Positions 46,809 through 57,421 of a DNA stretch of 64,000 bases are shown in pieces. Below the pieces are notes generated by a model. The model did not search any database and had not been told where the DNA came from. It worked only from the letters and a program-made list of their open reading frames with translations. The stretch comes from Drosophila miranda (lineage: Eukaryota > Arthropoda > Insecta > Diptera > Drosophilidae): the NCBI RefSeq assembly GCF_003369915.1, contig NW_022881614.1:4671001-4735000 (forward strand). Reading direction: 5' to 3'. Position numbers and translations under genes: made by a program. Positions within the stretch are counted from its first letter, which is position 1; each line of letters begins with the position of its first letter.

Positions 46809-47186
46809 TAGCTTTGTTTTGATTGTGGATGCCACCTTTTTTGCACGATTTCTTTTTGAAATTTATTTCTGTTTTGTTTTTTATATGATTTCTGGCTTCG
46901 CTTTCACCTCGAACCCCAGCCCCCAGAGTGTTTCGTTTGGCAATCATCCAACATCCCAAAAATCCACACACGCGAAACGTACTAAAATGTTTGCGGCTCT
47001 TGCGACATTGAAACGGGGCGATAAGAGACGAGACGAGACGGGACTGGACGGGATGGGATGGGGGCAACAATGTTTGCCAAATCTCCGATTGTGCAACGTC
47101 TAATCCGCGTAATACTTGATCCAGGGCCCGGGACCCGGGAACCGGAAGCCAAAACCCCGAAACCCCAAAACCGGACGGACCCCGCT

Positions 47187-48471
47187 TCAACTCTCGATGG
47201 CGGCCTCCATCTCCAGCTGGGCCTCGATGATATCCGCATGCTGCCGCACCATATGATTGTTGAGATTGCCCACACTCTGGTAGCACTTGTCGCAGTAATC
47301 GCAGCCGTAGGGCTTCTCCCCCGTGTGCACCAGAATGTGGGAGCTAAGGTGGCCGCGCGTGAAGAACGACTTCTCGCAGCGATCGCACTTGAAGGGCCGC
47401 TCCATGTGCGGATCGTGCGAGCGCATATGGGTCCTCCGATCCGACTTGGTCGGCCACGTCTTGGTGCACTTGGAGCAGGCAAAGATCCGGGGCTTCGACT
47501 CGCCCGTGTGGGTGCGCAGGTGGAGCTCAGCTGGGTGCGCAGGACGAACTTCCGCTCGCAGTGATCGCAGCTGAAGGGTCGCTCGGTGGAGTGCACGGAC
47601 TTCACATGGTACCGCAGGCTGTGGCGACTCGCGAAGCTCTTGTGGCACTCCTCGCACTGGTACAGCAGCTCCCCCATACCGTGCACGGCGATCATGTGCA
47701 GTTTCAGCTGGAAATTCCGAGTGAACTTCTCGCACTCCGTGCAGGGATGGAGGGACCGCGGGGATTCCGGGGAGCTGACAGCAGCAGGAGAGGATTTCGA
47801 TCGCTTCCGCTTGGGCATGGCTTTGGGTGGCTGGGGCTTCGCCAGGGGCATCTCTGGTTCTGGTACTGCGTGTGGAGCCTCAAGGTGTTCGGCTGTTTCC
47901 GTCTCGAGTTGAAGGAGGGTGCCGGAGTCCGACTCTGGTTGGTGGAGGGGCGTGTTCACCGGCCCGGCATCGGCATCCCAGAGAATGGGAGCCTCATACG
48001 GACTCGAGAGGCTCTCCTGGAACTCCAGGGTATCTAGAGGGGAGGGGACTCATCAGGCAATCAGTCATTCCGCAAGACCTCTGCACAACTCACCGAAATC
48101 CACGGTTTCCATCAGGGGCGCCACATAGGCCACCGGTTTGCCCTGCAGCACCGGCATCATTGTGTCCTCTAGGCTGCCCACCTCCCGCTCCAGACACTCG
48201 AGGACATCGTCCAGGGCCACTGCTCGTGGCGGGTGCGGAGCACCAGCTCGGAGTGCTCGCACTCCCGCTGGAAGTTGCGGGCATCGAGCAGCCGTCGCAG
48301 GCACAGATCACAGATGACATCGGTGAGGCCGTCGCCGGCATCCAGCCGCAGAGTGGGCGCCAGCGCCTTCAACTCTGCGAGCAGGTGGTCGTCGTGGATG
48401 TGGCGGTAGAGCGGCGGCTGCTCCAGCAGGCAGCAACGGCAGATCAGGGGTTGCTTCAGCAGCGAGAACAT
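47187..48471 (-). pseudogene. ZAD C2H2 zinc-finger gene, left copy (two frame lesions)
   Basis: Likely nuclear DNA-binding protein. ATG at 48471. Exon 1 (48094-48471) encodes an N-terminal ZAD, a zinc-coordinating dimer domain specific to insects, with CRCC and CDLC pairs. A 60-bp intron (48034-48093) has GTGAGT and CTCTAG ends. Exon 2 encodes an acidic/proline linker (NTPLHQPESDSGT, KRKRSK nuclear signal) and six C2H2 fingers (CTEC, CEEC, CDHC, CSKC, CDRC, CDYC starts), stop at 47187. Lesions: 31 bases missing at about 48219 (present in the right copy) and a one-base loss near 47527 in finger 3. I do not recognise the exact orthologue. Confidence 0.85.
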
Positions 48472-49706
48472 AATACTTGGGAGGGAGCGTCTGCTCGGCT
48501 CGCCGGTTGCGGGACGTCTGAGAGCAGACGACGAGAGCGATAAGACGGCGTCGCAGTGGCTGTGGATGGGGCACATGCAGGGGGGCGGGTGATCTCAAGA
48601 GACCCGGAGATATAGACAAGCAGACAGGAGGAGAAGGCGGGGAAAGAGCCGGAGGCACCACGGAGGGAGATTCGCTAATTTGCAGTTTGTGGCTTACTAA
48701 TTGAATAGCATCCATGGACGCATGTGCGTCCCTGAACCGCGATAAGGAGCCCACCATTATCTCAACGTTATATTTGGGTGGTCCGTCCGCCGCTCTCTCC
48801 TCCCGCACCTTCCTCTCGGGCGAGCACCAATCATCCCCAAATAGATTGCTCTTATCGCCGCCCTACTGAGATCTGCGGCTCATTGCGGATTCCACATCTT
48901 TCAGTTGTTGTATTCACCCTGGACTTTCGACGCGCAAAACGGCCCCAAGGACTGGTTTAAATGATTGGCCACCCAAAGGACTAAATTCTGCGTTTCCCTA
49001 AGATTCGATTGATGTGAAAATTTAGTGGAAATTCCCTCAAAGTAAAGGGTTTCCCATAATCGCAAGAAGAAGCTGGGGAAACACACACATTTCTATTGGG
49101 GAATGATCTCATTGTCTGTTGGGGAATCAAAGGTTCATTTTTACTTGGGACTCCAGAGTGTGTACAATCAGATCGATGTATATATTCTTTTTATGAGTTC
49201 TCTGGGAAATCAGGTTAGGGCGCAACTAAAGATCAAAAGTGAACTGCCTACAGATAGGATATATCCTTATATACTTGAACAAAAAATAAGTTTATAAAAG
49301 ATCCAACAAGGTTATCATTCTTAGTGATCTTTGAGGCTTGGAACAAAAAGAATAACCCTGATATTGGATAGGCTTCAATCACAAATGATGTGAATAATAC
49401 TAGTTCTTGTGCGATCGTAGAGATTCTGCACTCAGGCATAGCTTGAACAAAACTCATCTTATAATAGATTATATGTAAGTGATCCTTCTTTGTGATATTC
49501 GAGCCTTGAAAGGCTAAGCTTCTGCAGAGTGTTTTATGTACAAATCTAAAGAAACTCCTCTGCAAACATATGAACAATAAAATACAAGGGTATACAAAAA
49601 CTTTCCACAAGATCTTCATTCTTGGCCTCCACACATGTGAACCGAACCTCATCGCTGGCAGTGCAGTACGTGTCGGCCGGGATAGCCCTCCCCGAAAAAC
49701 GGCGCT
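48472..49706. other. intergenic DNA of the left arm
   Basis: Region between ZAD gene and eIF3f2, mirrored at 52938-54173. It has short frames but no domain, and I see no gene. Confidence 0.5.
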
Positions 49707-49738
49707 TTATTGATTAATTGAGATCGGATTTTCAGAGC

Positions 49739-50666
49739 CTAAGCATCCACCATATTGGATAGCCGTTCGCTGAGCTGCAGCTGGGTCTTGATCATCGAGG
49801 AGAGTGTCATCGACATGAGGACGTCGCGCATATTGTTGTTGAGCATGTGACGGAAGCGCTCCGCCTCCACCATCGGCACCGAGGTCAAAACATCGTGCAG
49901 GGCACGGCCCACGGTGTTGTCGGGGCGACGCTTGCGGTTGAGGATATCGTTGATGTAGCGCAGCACCAGATCGAGCTTCTGCTGGATGTCCTTGGTGGCG
50001 TCCACCACTTGCACGAATTCTGGCAATAGGCGGCCCGCCTCCTTGGGCGGCTGTGCGCACTGCCTCCCCATGTGGCGCATGGCCACAATATCCGGCGATC
50101 CGAAGTAGATATCCATCGGCAGCAGCGAGAACATCAGGCCCTTGGTGCCCCCTGGCACGCCCGTCGCTACGGGACAGAAGATGCGCGTGTTCATGCGCTG
50201 GCCCCGCAGCGAGGTGTCCATCAGCAGATGCAGCGGCTGCCCGCTGTGGCACTGACGCGCGTAGTATTCGTGCAGCTCCACTGCTGCGGCCGAGACGGCC
50301 TTGCCGGTGCTGAACCAGCCCACAACCTTCTCCTGCGGATAGGCGATCTGCGCCAGCTCCAGCATATCGTTGTCGTACTTCAGATCTAGGTCGATGTGGC
50401 AGTTGTTGTCCCCGTGCATGCGGTGCACCACGCTGAAGCAATTGGTGATCTCTATGCGGCCTGTTTTGCCCGCGACGGTGCCCAACAAAGTTCCCAGCAC
50501 CTGATCGAAAAGACATTAAGAAACGTATAGAACACTCTTTGCAGTGCGGCAAAAGCATTACCTCTGGGACGTCTTTGGCGCGACGCTCGTAGGCATCGAT
50601 AATCTGGAACAGCACCAGAGGGTGCAGCAGGACCTTGGCCTGCAGATTAAAGTTCGAAAGCGACAT
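49739..50666 (-). CDS. eIF3f2: eIF3f2, left copy, apparently intact
   Basis: Paralogue of translation initiation factor 3 subunit F, a non-catalytic MPN-domain protein of the 43S pre-initiation complex in the cytoplasm. Exon 1 (50562-50666) encodes 35 residues from ATG (SNFNLQAKVLLHPLVLFQII); a 61-bp intron (50501-50561) has GTAATG and CGATCAG ends; exon 2 (49739-50500) completes 288 residues ending LSNMVDA. The MPN core shows LGTLLGTVAGKTGRIEITNCF and VVGWFSTGK; the JAMM metal-binding His pair is not preserved, as expected for eIF3f. C-terminal helices (VLRYINDIL, MIKTQLQLSERL) are present. AATAAA for polyadenylation follows at the mirrored place. The frame is open throughout. The fly genome has another eIF3f gene, and the f2 assignment rests on the N-terminus. 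Confidence 0.88.
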
Positions 50667-51262
50667 AATAGAGGAGGATTACACTGTATTTTCGATGTTA
50701 CAAATGAAGAAAATGGCTAGCATGGGCTGTGAGCGAAATTCCTGGAAAAAGTCAAATTTGTGTGAACTTGGCTGCGCTTGAGCACTGTTTTCCGTGCTTT
50801 TGCAACACTAGTCGTTAAAAGCAGAAAAGTTTGCCAAAAGGAAATGCGGAAAGTGAACATGAAATCAGCTGGAATTCGGATATATAAAAAGGAAGCTGAA
50901 ATTTTTCCTCTATTAATACGATTATGAACTTGAACCGCAATCATAAATATCATAAGATCTTAATCGCAACAAAATATACGCAATTAATGGTCGCCACAGG
51001 CTTTTCTAAGACTCGCACTAAATGAGCATTAAACTAAATAGAATCAGCAGACCCGAATACACTGCGCGAAACATTCCTCAAGGACAATATAAATAGTGAG
51101 GTGAGTGTTGAATATTACGCTCATCCAAAAGTGCTGATTGGTTCTATGGAGATTATGCTGATATGGCGACTATGTGCAGGTTCTGCGATAACCTGTCGTT
51201 TTTAGCAGTGCATGAGCTGATGTCTTGGCGCGCATTCAGAACCCAATCAAAGGAAACACAAT
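50667..51262. other. eIF3f2 upstream region, left arm
   Basis: 5' flank of the left eIF3f2 copy, mirrored at 51384-51978. The palindrome's inner end is at 51262. No other gene. Confidence 0.5.
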
Positions 51263-51383
51263 ACAAACACAAACACAATACATATATGTATATGTATATA
51301 CCTACGAGTATACATACATATGCCCAAGCATACATATCTCTGAGTCCAGCATTAACACTGTCCAAGGCGGCGGCATTAACAAG
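51263..51383. repeat. palindrome spacer (121 bp)
   Basis: Non-palindromic centre with TATA/ACATA-rich DNA and GGCGGCGGC. The same sequence occurs in opposite orientation at about 55440-55541. Confidence 0.85.
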
Positions 51384-51978
51384 ATTGTGTTTCCTTTGAT
51401 TGGGTTCTGAATGCGCGCCAAGACATCAGCTCATGCACTGCTAAAAACGACAGGTTATCGCAGAACCTGCACATAGTCGCCATATCAGCATAATCTCCAT
51501 AGAACCAATCAGCACTTTTGGATGAGCGTAATATTCAACACTCACCTCACTATTTATATTGTCCTTGAGGAATATTTCGCGCAGTGTATTCGGGTCTGCT
51601 GATTCTATTTAGTTTAATGCTCATTTAGTGCAAGTCTTAGAAAAGTCTGTGGCGACCATTAATTGCGTATATTTTGTTGCGATTAAGATCTTATGATATT
51701 TATGATTGCGGTTCAAGTTCATAATCGTATTAATAGAGGAAAAATTTCAGCTTCCTTTTTATATATCCGAATTCCAGCTGATTTCATGTTCACTTTCCGC
51801 ATTTCCTTTTGGCAAACTTTTCTGCTTTTAACGACTAGTGTTGCAAAAGCACGGAAAACAGTGCTCAAGCGCAGCCAAGTTCACACAAATTTGACTTTTC
51901 CAGAAATTTCGCTCACAGCCCATGCTAGCCATTTTCTTCATTTGTAACATCGAAAATACAGTGTAATCCTCCTCTATT

Positions 51979-52905
51979 ATGTCGCTTTCGAACTTTAATC
52001 TGCAGGCCAAGGTCCTGCTGCACCCTCTGGTGCTGTTCCAGATTATCGATGCCTACGAGCGTCGCGCCAAAGACGTCCCAGAGGTAATGCTTTTGCCGCA
52101 CTGCAAAGAGTGTTCTATACGTTTCTTAATGTCTTTTCGATCAGGTGCTGGGAACTTTGTTGGGCCCCGTCGCGGGCAAAACAGGCCGCATAGAGATCAC
52201 CAATTGCTTCAGCGTGGTGCACCGCATGCACGGGGACAACAACTGCCACATCGACCTAGATCTGAAGTACGACAACGATATGCTGGAGCTGGCGCAGATC
52301 GCCTATCCGCAGGAGAAGGTTGTGGGCTGGTTCAGCACCGGCAAAGCCGTCTCGGCCGCAGCAGTGGAGCTGCACGAATACTACGCGCGTCAGTGCCACA
52401 GCGGGCAGCCGCTGCATCTGCTGATGGACACCTCGCTGCGGGGCCAGCGCATGAACACGCGCATCTTCTGTCCCGTAGCGACGGGCGTGCCCGGGGCACC
52501 AAGGGCCTGATGTTCTCGCTGCTGCCGATGGATATCTACTTCGGATCGCCGGATATTGTGGCCATGCGCCACATGGGGAGGCAGTGCGCACAGCCGCCCA
52601 AGGAGGCGGGCCGCCTATTGCCAGAATTCGTGCAAGTGGTGGACGCCACCAAGGACATCCAGCAGAAGCTCGATCTGGTGCTGCGCTACATCAACGATAT
52701 CCTCAACCGCAAGCGTCGCCCCGACAACACCGTGGGCCGTGCCCTGCACGATGTTTTGACCTCGGTGCCGATGGTGGAGGCGGAGCGCTTCCGTCACATG
52801 CTCAACAACAATATGCGCGACGTCCTCATGTCGATGACACTCTCCTCGATGATCAAGACCCAGCTGCAGCTCAGCGAACGGCTATCCAATATGGTGGATG
52901 CTTAG
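51979..52905 (+). pseudogene. eIF3f2: eIF3f2, right copy, one-base frameshift
   Basis: Exon 1 (51979-52083), intron (52084-52144, same GT/AG ends as the left copy) and exon 2 (52145-52905) mirror the left gene. One base is missing at about 52491-52496 (GTGCCCGGGGCACC against GTGCCAGGGGGCACC), so the frame after about residue 155 is lost. A substitution changes LGTVAG to LGPVAG. Poly(A) signal AATAAA at about 52933. The intron shows that this is a DNA-level duplicate, not a retrocopy. Confidence 0.88.
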
Positions 52906-52937
52906 GCTCTGAAAATCCGATCTCAATTAATCAATAA

Positions 52938-54173
52938 AGCGCCGTTTTTCGGGGAGGGCTATCCCGGCCGACACGTACTGCACTGCCAGCGATGAGGTTC
53001 GGTTCACATGTGTGGAGGCCAAGAATGAAGATCTTGTGGAAAGTTTTTGTATACCCTTGTATTTTATTGTTCATATGTTTGCAGAGGAGTTTCTTTAGAT
53101 TTGTACATAAAACACTCTGCAGAAGCTTAGCCTTTCAAGGCTCGAATATCACAAAGAAGGATCACTTACATATAATCTATTATAAGATGAGTTTTGTTCA
53201 AGCTATGCCTGAGTGCAGAATCTCTACGATCGCACAAGAACTAGTATTATTCACATCATTTGTGATTGAAGCCTATCCAATATCAGGGTTATTCTTTTTT
53301 GTTCCAAGCCTCAAAGATCACTAAGAATGATAACCTTGTTGGATCTTTTATAAACTTATTTTTTGTTCAAGTATATAAGGATATATCCTATCTGTAGGCA
53401 GTTCACTTTTGATCTTTAGTTGCGCCCTAACCTGATTTCCCAGAGAACTCATAAAAAGAATATATACATCGATCTGATTGTACACACTCTGGAGTCCCAA
53501 GTAAAAATGAACCTTTGATTCCCCAACAGACAATGAGATCATTCCCCAATAGAAATGTGTGTGTTTCCCCAGCTTCTTCTTGCGATTATGGGAAACCCTT
53601 TACTTTGAGGGAATTTCCACTAAATTTTCACATCAATCGAATCTTAGGGAAACGCAGAATTTATTCCTTTGGGTGGCCAATCATTTAAACCAGTCCTTGG
53701 GGCCGTTTTGCGCGTCGAAAGTCCAGGGTGAATACAACAACTGAAAGATGTGGAATCCGCAATGAGCCGCAGATCTCAGTAGGGCGGCGATAAGAGCAAT
53801 CTATTTGGGGATGATTGGTGCTCGCCCGAGAGGAAGGTGCGGGAGAAGAGAGCGGCGGACGGACCACCCAAAAATAACGTTGAGATAATGGTGGGCTCCT
53901 TATCGCGGTTCAGGGACGCACATGCGTCCATGGATGCTATTCAATTAGTAAGCCACAAACTGCAAATTAGCGAATCTCCCTCCGTGGTGCCTCCGGCTCT
54001 TTCCCCGCCTTCTCCTCCTGTCTGCTTGTCTATATCTCCGGGTCTCTTGAGATCACCCGCCCCCCTGCATGTGCCCCATCCACAGCCACTGCGACGCCGT
54101 CTTATCGCTCTCGTCGTCTGCTCTCAGACGTCCCGCAACCGGCGAGCCGAGCAGACGCTCCCTCCCAAGTATT
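52938..54173. other. intergenic DNA of the right arm
   Basis: Mirror of 48472-49706, with no gene recognised. Small differences between the arms include a few substitutions and indels (for example GTTCCAAGCC near 53303). Confidence 0.5.
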
Positions 54174-54748
54174 ATGTTCTCGCTGCTGAAGCAACCCCTG
54201 ATCTGCCGTTGCTGCCTGCTGGAGCAGCCGCCGCTCTACCGCCACATCCACGACGACCACCTGCTCGCAGAGTTGAAGGCGCTGGCGCCCACTCTGCGGC
54301 TGGATGCCGGCGACGGCCTCACCGATGTCATCTGTGATCTGTGCCTGCGACGGCTGCTCGATGCCCGCAACTTCCAGCGGGAGTGCGAGCACTCCGAGCT
54401 GGTGCTCCGCACCCGCCACGAGCAGTGGCAGCACACGGTGGCCGCCGGCGACGCCCTGGCCCTGGACGATGTCCTCGAGTGTCTGGAGCGGGAGGTGGGC
54501 AGCCTAGAGGACACAAGAGGACTCCGCACATGGAGCGGCCCTTCAAGTGCGATCGCTGCGAGAAGTCGTTCTTCACGCGCGGCCACCTCAGCTCCCACAT
54601 TCTGGTGCACACGGGGGAGAAGCCCTACGGCTGCGATTACTGCGACAAGTGCTACCAGAGTGTGGGCAATCTCAACAATCATATGGTGCGGCAGCATGCG
54701 GACATCATCGAGGCCCAGCTGGAGATGGAGGCCGCCATCGAGAGTTGA
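54174..54748 (+). pseudogene. ZAD C2H2 zinc-finger gene, right copy, gutted
   Basis: ATG at 54174 and an intact ZAD region with the 31 bases that the left copy lacks (WQHTVAAGDALALDDVL). After SLEDT the next 748 bases of the left copy (end of exon 1, the intron, the linker and fingers 1-4) are missing, replaced by the 7 bases AGAGGAC, a repeat of the adjacent CTAGAGGAC. Only the last two fingers (CDRC and CDYC) and the stop at 54748 remain, in another frame. Confidence 0.87.
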
Positions 54749-55157
54749 AGCGGGGTCCGTCCGGTTTTGGGGTTTCGGGGTTTTGGCTTCCGGTTCCCGG
54801 GTCCCGGGTCCCGGGCCCTGGATCAAGTATTACGCGGATTAGACGTTGCACAATCGGAGATTTGGCAAACATTGTTGCCCCCATCCCATCCCGTCCAGTC
54901 CCGTCTCGTCTCGTCTCTTATCGCCCCGTTTCAATTTCGCAAGAGCCGCAAACATTTTTGTACGTTTCGCGTGTGTGGATTTTTGGGATGGTGGATGATT
55001 GCCAAACGAAACACTCTGGGGGCTTGGGGTTCGAGGTGAAAGCAAAGCCAGAAATCATATAAAAAACAAAACAGAAATAAATTTCAAAAAGAAATCGTGC
55101 AAAAAAGGTGGCATCCACAATCAAAACAAAGCTAACGAGGGGGAACGTTGTGAGTTG
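54749..55157. other. 3' flank of right zinc-finger copy
   Basis: Mirror of 46786-47186. Ends in the Helitron-derived CGAGGGGGAACGTTGTGAG, where the arm stops. Confidence 0.6.
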
Positions 55158-55550
55158 CAATTAATGGTCGCCACAGGCTTTTCTAAGACTCGCACTAAAT
55201 GAGCATTAAACTAAATAGAATCAGCAGACCCGAATACACTGCGCGAAATATTCCTCAAGGACAATATAAATAGTGAGGTGAGTGTTGAATATTACGCTCA
55301 TCCAAAAGTGCTGATTGGTTCTATGGAGATTATGCTGATATGGCGACTATGTGCAGGTTCTGCGATAACCTGTCGTTTTTAGCAGTGCATGAGCTGATGT
55401 CTTGGCGCGCATTCAGAACCCAATCAAAGGAAACACAATCTTGTTAATGCCGCCGCCTTGGACAGTGTTAATGCTGGACTCAGAGATATGTATGCTTGGG
55501 CATATGTATGTATACTCGTAGGTATATACATATACATATATGTATATATA
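55158..55550 (+). repeat. third copy of the palindrome centre
   Basis: Reverse complement of about 51282-51666, i.e. the left-arm inner end joined to the spacer in inverted orientation. At three sites it carries left-arm (CACAGGCTTTT and GACTCGCAC) and right-arm (GAAATATTCC) variants. The end is cut by errantivirus 2. Confidence 0.87.
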
Positions 55551-55670
55551 AGTTAACACAATCGATCGAAAAAATATATAAAAACAAGATCAGCCGTTAT
55601 ACAGGGGATGTTGCCCAGCGACACCAGAGTTTTGGGTACGCAACAATGTTGCAGAACGAGCAGTGAGCAG
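55551..55670 (+). repeat. 5' LTR of errantivirus 2, truncated
   Basis: Matches the 3' LTR from AGTTAACACAATCGATCG to GCAGTGAGC. The next 32 bases of the 3' LTR are missing, and after AGTA it runs into an A tract. No primer binding site (TGGCGCC) is seen afterwards, so the normal end of the LTR and start of the leader are gone. Confidence 0.8.
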
Positions 55671-55684
55671 TAAAAAAAAAAAAC

Positions 55685-55946
55685 AGATCCAGCAGCATCT
55701 GGAAGACAAAGAAGACACCATACTGCCATACACCATACACCATAAACCACCATACACCTACCAACAAGCAGACATCAAGAAGCAGCTATACTAACATAGT
55801 ATAAATCCAGCAGCATCTGGAAGACAAAGAAGACACCATACTACCATACACCATAAATTGTACACTATACCCCATAAACCGTCCACCATACACCACCATA
55901 CACCTACCAACAAGAAGACATCAAGAAGCAGCTATACTAACATAGT
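55685..55946 (+). repeat. leader tandem duplication (about 118-bp period)
   Basis: ATCCAGCAGCATCTGGAAGA occurs at 55687 and 55805 followed by CCATACACCATA-type repeats and AAGCAGCTATACTAACATAGT. The second unit has extra ACACTATACCCC-type sequence. Untranslated leader of gag. Confidence 0.8.
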
Positions 55947-56080
55947 TTATGACAAAGAACATGTGAGTAGAGTGTTCATTAAAAAAAAAAAAAAAAAACC
56001 CCCCAAATAAAACACAATTTAGTCTTGCAAGTTGATTGATAGTGAAATAAATAAAAACAGGTGCATTTTTTGTTTAGGTT

Positions 56081-57421
56081 ATGAGTGATAAGGAAGTACA
56101 AGATTTGGTAAAAGAATTTCAGAAACTAAAAGGAACAAATTATCAGGAAGACGTAATAGAGAACATAAATTTAGAAATGAATATATCAAACGAGCAGCTC
56201 AGACTCATGATAGAGGCCGCGGTTTCAAGCGCACTAGCCGTACAGGAACAGAGCTTCACTTCAAAACTACAGGGTATTCAGGAGAGCTTAAATAGTGTAC
56301 AAATTAACGCTCCTCAAGTGGTGGCGTACAAGGATGCAGAGATAAGAACAGACGTTGTGTGTAATGAGACTCTTGATATTATGAAATCCCTGCCCGACTT
56401 TGAGGGAAAGAATGAAACCTATGTCTCATGGAGGAAGGCTGCGCATACCGCATACAAAGTTTATGAGAAATTTGACGGTAGCTCAAAACATTATCAAGCT
56501 TTAGGAATACTGAGAAACAAAGTTAAGAACTCAGCTGATATGGTACTCTCTTCTTTCGACACTCCCCTTAATTTTAAAGCCATTATAGATCGACTAGACT
56601 TTACGTACGCAGACAAACGACCAATATACTTAATTGAACAAGAGATGTCAACGCTCCGGCAGGGAAATTTGACATTATTACAGTACTATGACGAAGTAGA
56701 AAAGAAACTGACCCTCCTTATAAACAAAACAATTATGACTAACGAAACCACTGTAGCTTCTTCATTGAATGAGAAATACAGAGCGGACGCTCTACGAGTG
56801 TTCATCTCAGGAACCAAGAAGACTTTAAGTGATGTTCTATTCTCGGCAAGACCAAAAGATCTACCCTCTGCTTTGGCATTGGCTCAAGAAGTTGAGGCTA
56901 ATCATGATCGATATATGTTCGCTTCAAACTACGCCCGTAGCATAGAAGAAAAAGCTCAGAGAACTGAACAAAGACAGCATGGCAGAGAGAATTTAATGAC
57001 GGACACAAGGCAAAGACAACTAGGGAAACTCCCACAGTATAGGAAACAAGAATTTTTACCAAAATCAGAACAGGTCCAACCAATGGACGTGGACACATCC
57101 TCACGTTTTAGGCAGACTACTCAGTATAAACAAAATAGCGCGCCTCAGAGACAAAACCAGTGGCAAAGTCAGCAACAAAACAACCAATCGGACTACAACA
57201 ACCAGGGACAAACAAACAAGCGACCGAACAATAGTAGCGCACGTTTTACGGGACCGAAACAACAAAGAATTAACCACGTAGAAGTAGAAGATACCCTACT
57301 CGATCAGGAAGAACAGGATTACCAAACTATAGCAAACGCCGAAGTTGATGGCATAGAAAACGACCTTTCAGATTATGACCAGATTAATTTTTTAGACATA
57401 ACTCCTTGCTTCCGTTCATAG
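56081..57421 (+). CDS. gag: errantivirus 2 gag, open frame
   Basis: Gypsy-type structural polyprotein, 446 residues, ATG at 56081. N-terminal third has a helical segment (NEQLRLMIEAAVSSALAVQE). The capsid-like middle contains SLPDFEGKNETYVSWRKAA, LRNKVK, RPIYLIEQEMSTLRQGNL and TLLINKTIMT, closely matching element 1 gag. The C-terminal part is Gln/Asn-rich with PMDVD and no CCHC knuckle, as in errantiviruses. Ends EDTLLDQEEQD and a stop at 57419-57421. The frame is unbroken. Pol overlaps in the -1 frame. Confidence 0.88.
   Translation: MSDKEVQDLVKEFQKLKGTNYQEDVIENINLEMNISNEQLRLMIEAAVSSALAVQEQSFTSKLQGIQESLNSVQINAPQVVAYKDAEIRTDVVCNETLDIMKSLPDFEGKNETYVSWRKAAHTAYKVYEKFDGSSKHYQALGILRNKVKNSADMVLSSFDTPLNFKAIIDRLDFTYADKRPIYLIEQEMSTLRQGNLTLLQYYDEVEKKLTLLINKTIMTNETTVASSLNEKYRADALRVFISGTKKTLSDVLFSARPKDLPSALALAQEVEANHDRYMFASNYARSIEEKAQRTEQRQHGRENLMTDTRQRQLGKLPQYRKQEFLPKSEQVQPMDVDTSSRFRQTTQYKQNSAPQRQNQWQSQQQNNQSDYNNQGQTNKRPNNSSARFTGPKQQRINHVEVEDTLLDQEEQDYQTIANAEVDGIENDLSDYDQINFLDITPCFRS
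57388..57394 (+). promoter_or_regulatory. gag-pol -1 frameshift heptamer
   Basis: T TTT TTA in gag frame (Asn-Phe-Leu codons), 24 bases before the gag stop codon. After a -1 shift the reading continues open into protease. Identical to the site in element 1. Confidence 0.78.

Larger units (their letters stand above)
46786..51262. repeat. palindrome left arm (4.48 kb)
   Basis: From the Helitron hairpin to ACACAAT at 51262 this is the reverse complement of 51384-55157. Gene content: ZAD zinc finger and eIF3f2, both on the minus strand. Introns and intergenic DNA are included, so the duplication is of genomic DNA. Confidence 0.92.
51384..55157. repeat. palindrome right arm (3.77 kb)
   Basis: Inverse copy of the left arm. 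It is shorter mainly because 748 bp of the zinc-finger gene are missing at about 54515. It ends at GAGTTG inside the equivalent of the Helitron hairpin, then switches to sequence of the palindrome centre. Confidence 0.92.

Noticed and set aside
47058..47564. Plus-strand gene opposite the zinc-finger gene
   Set aside because: Shadow of the minus-strand C2H2 coding region; the protein has no recognisable features.
51163..51399. ORFs at the palindrome centre
   Set aside because: They cross the arm-spacer boundary, so they cannot be conserved genes.
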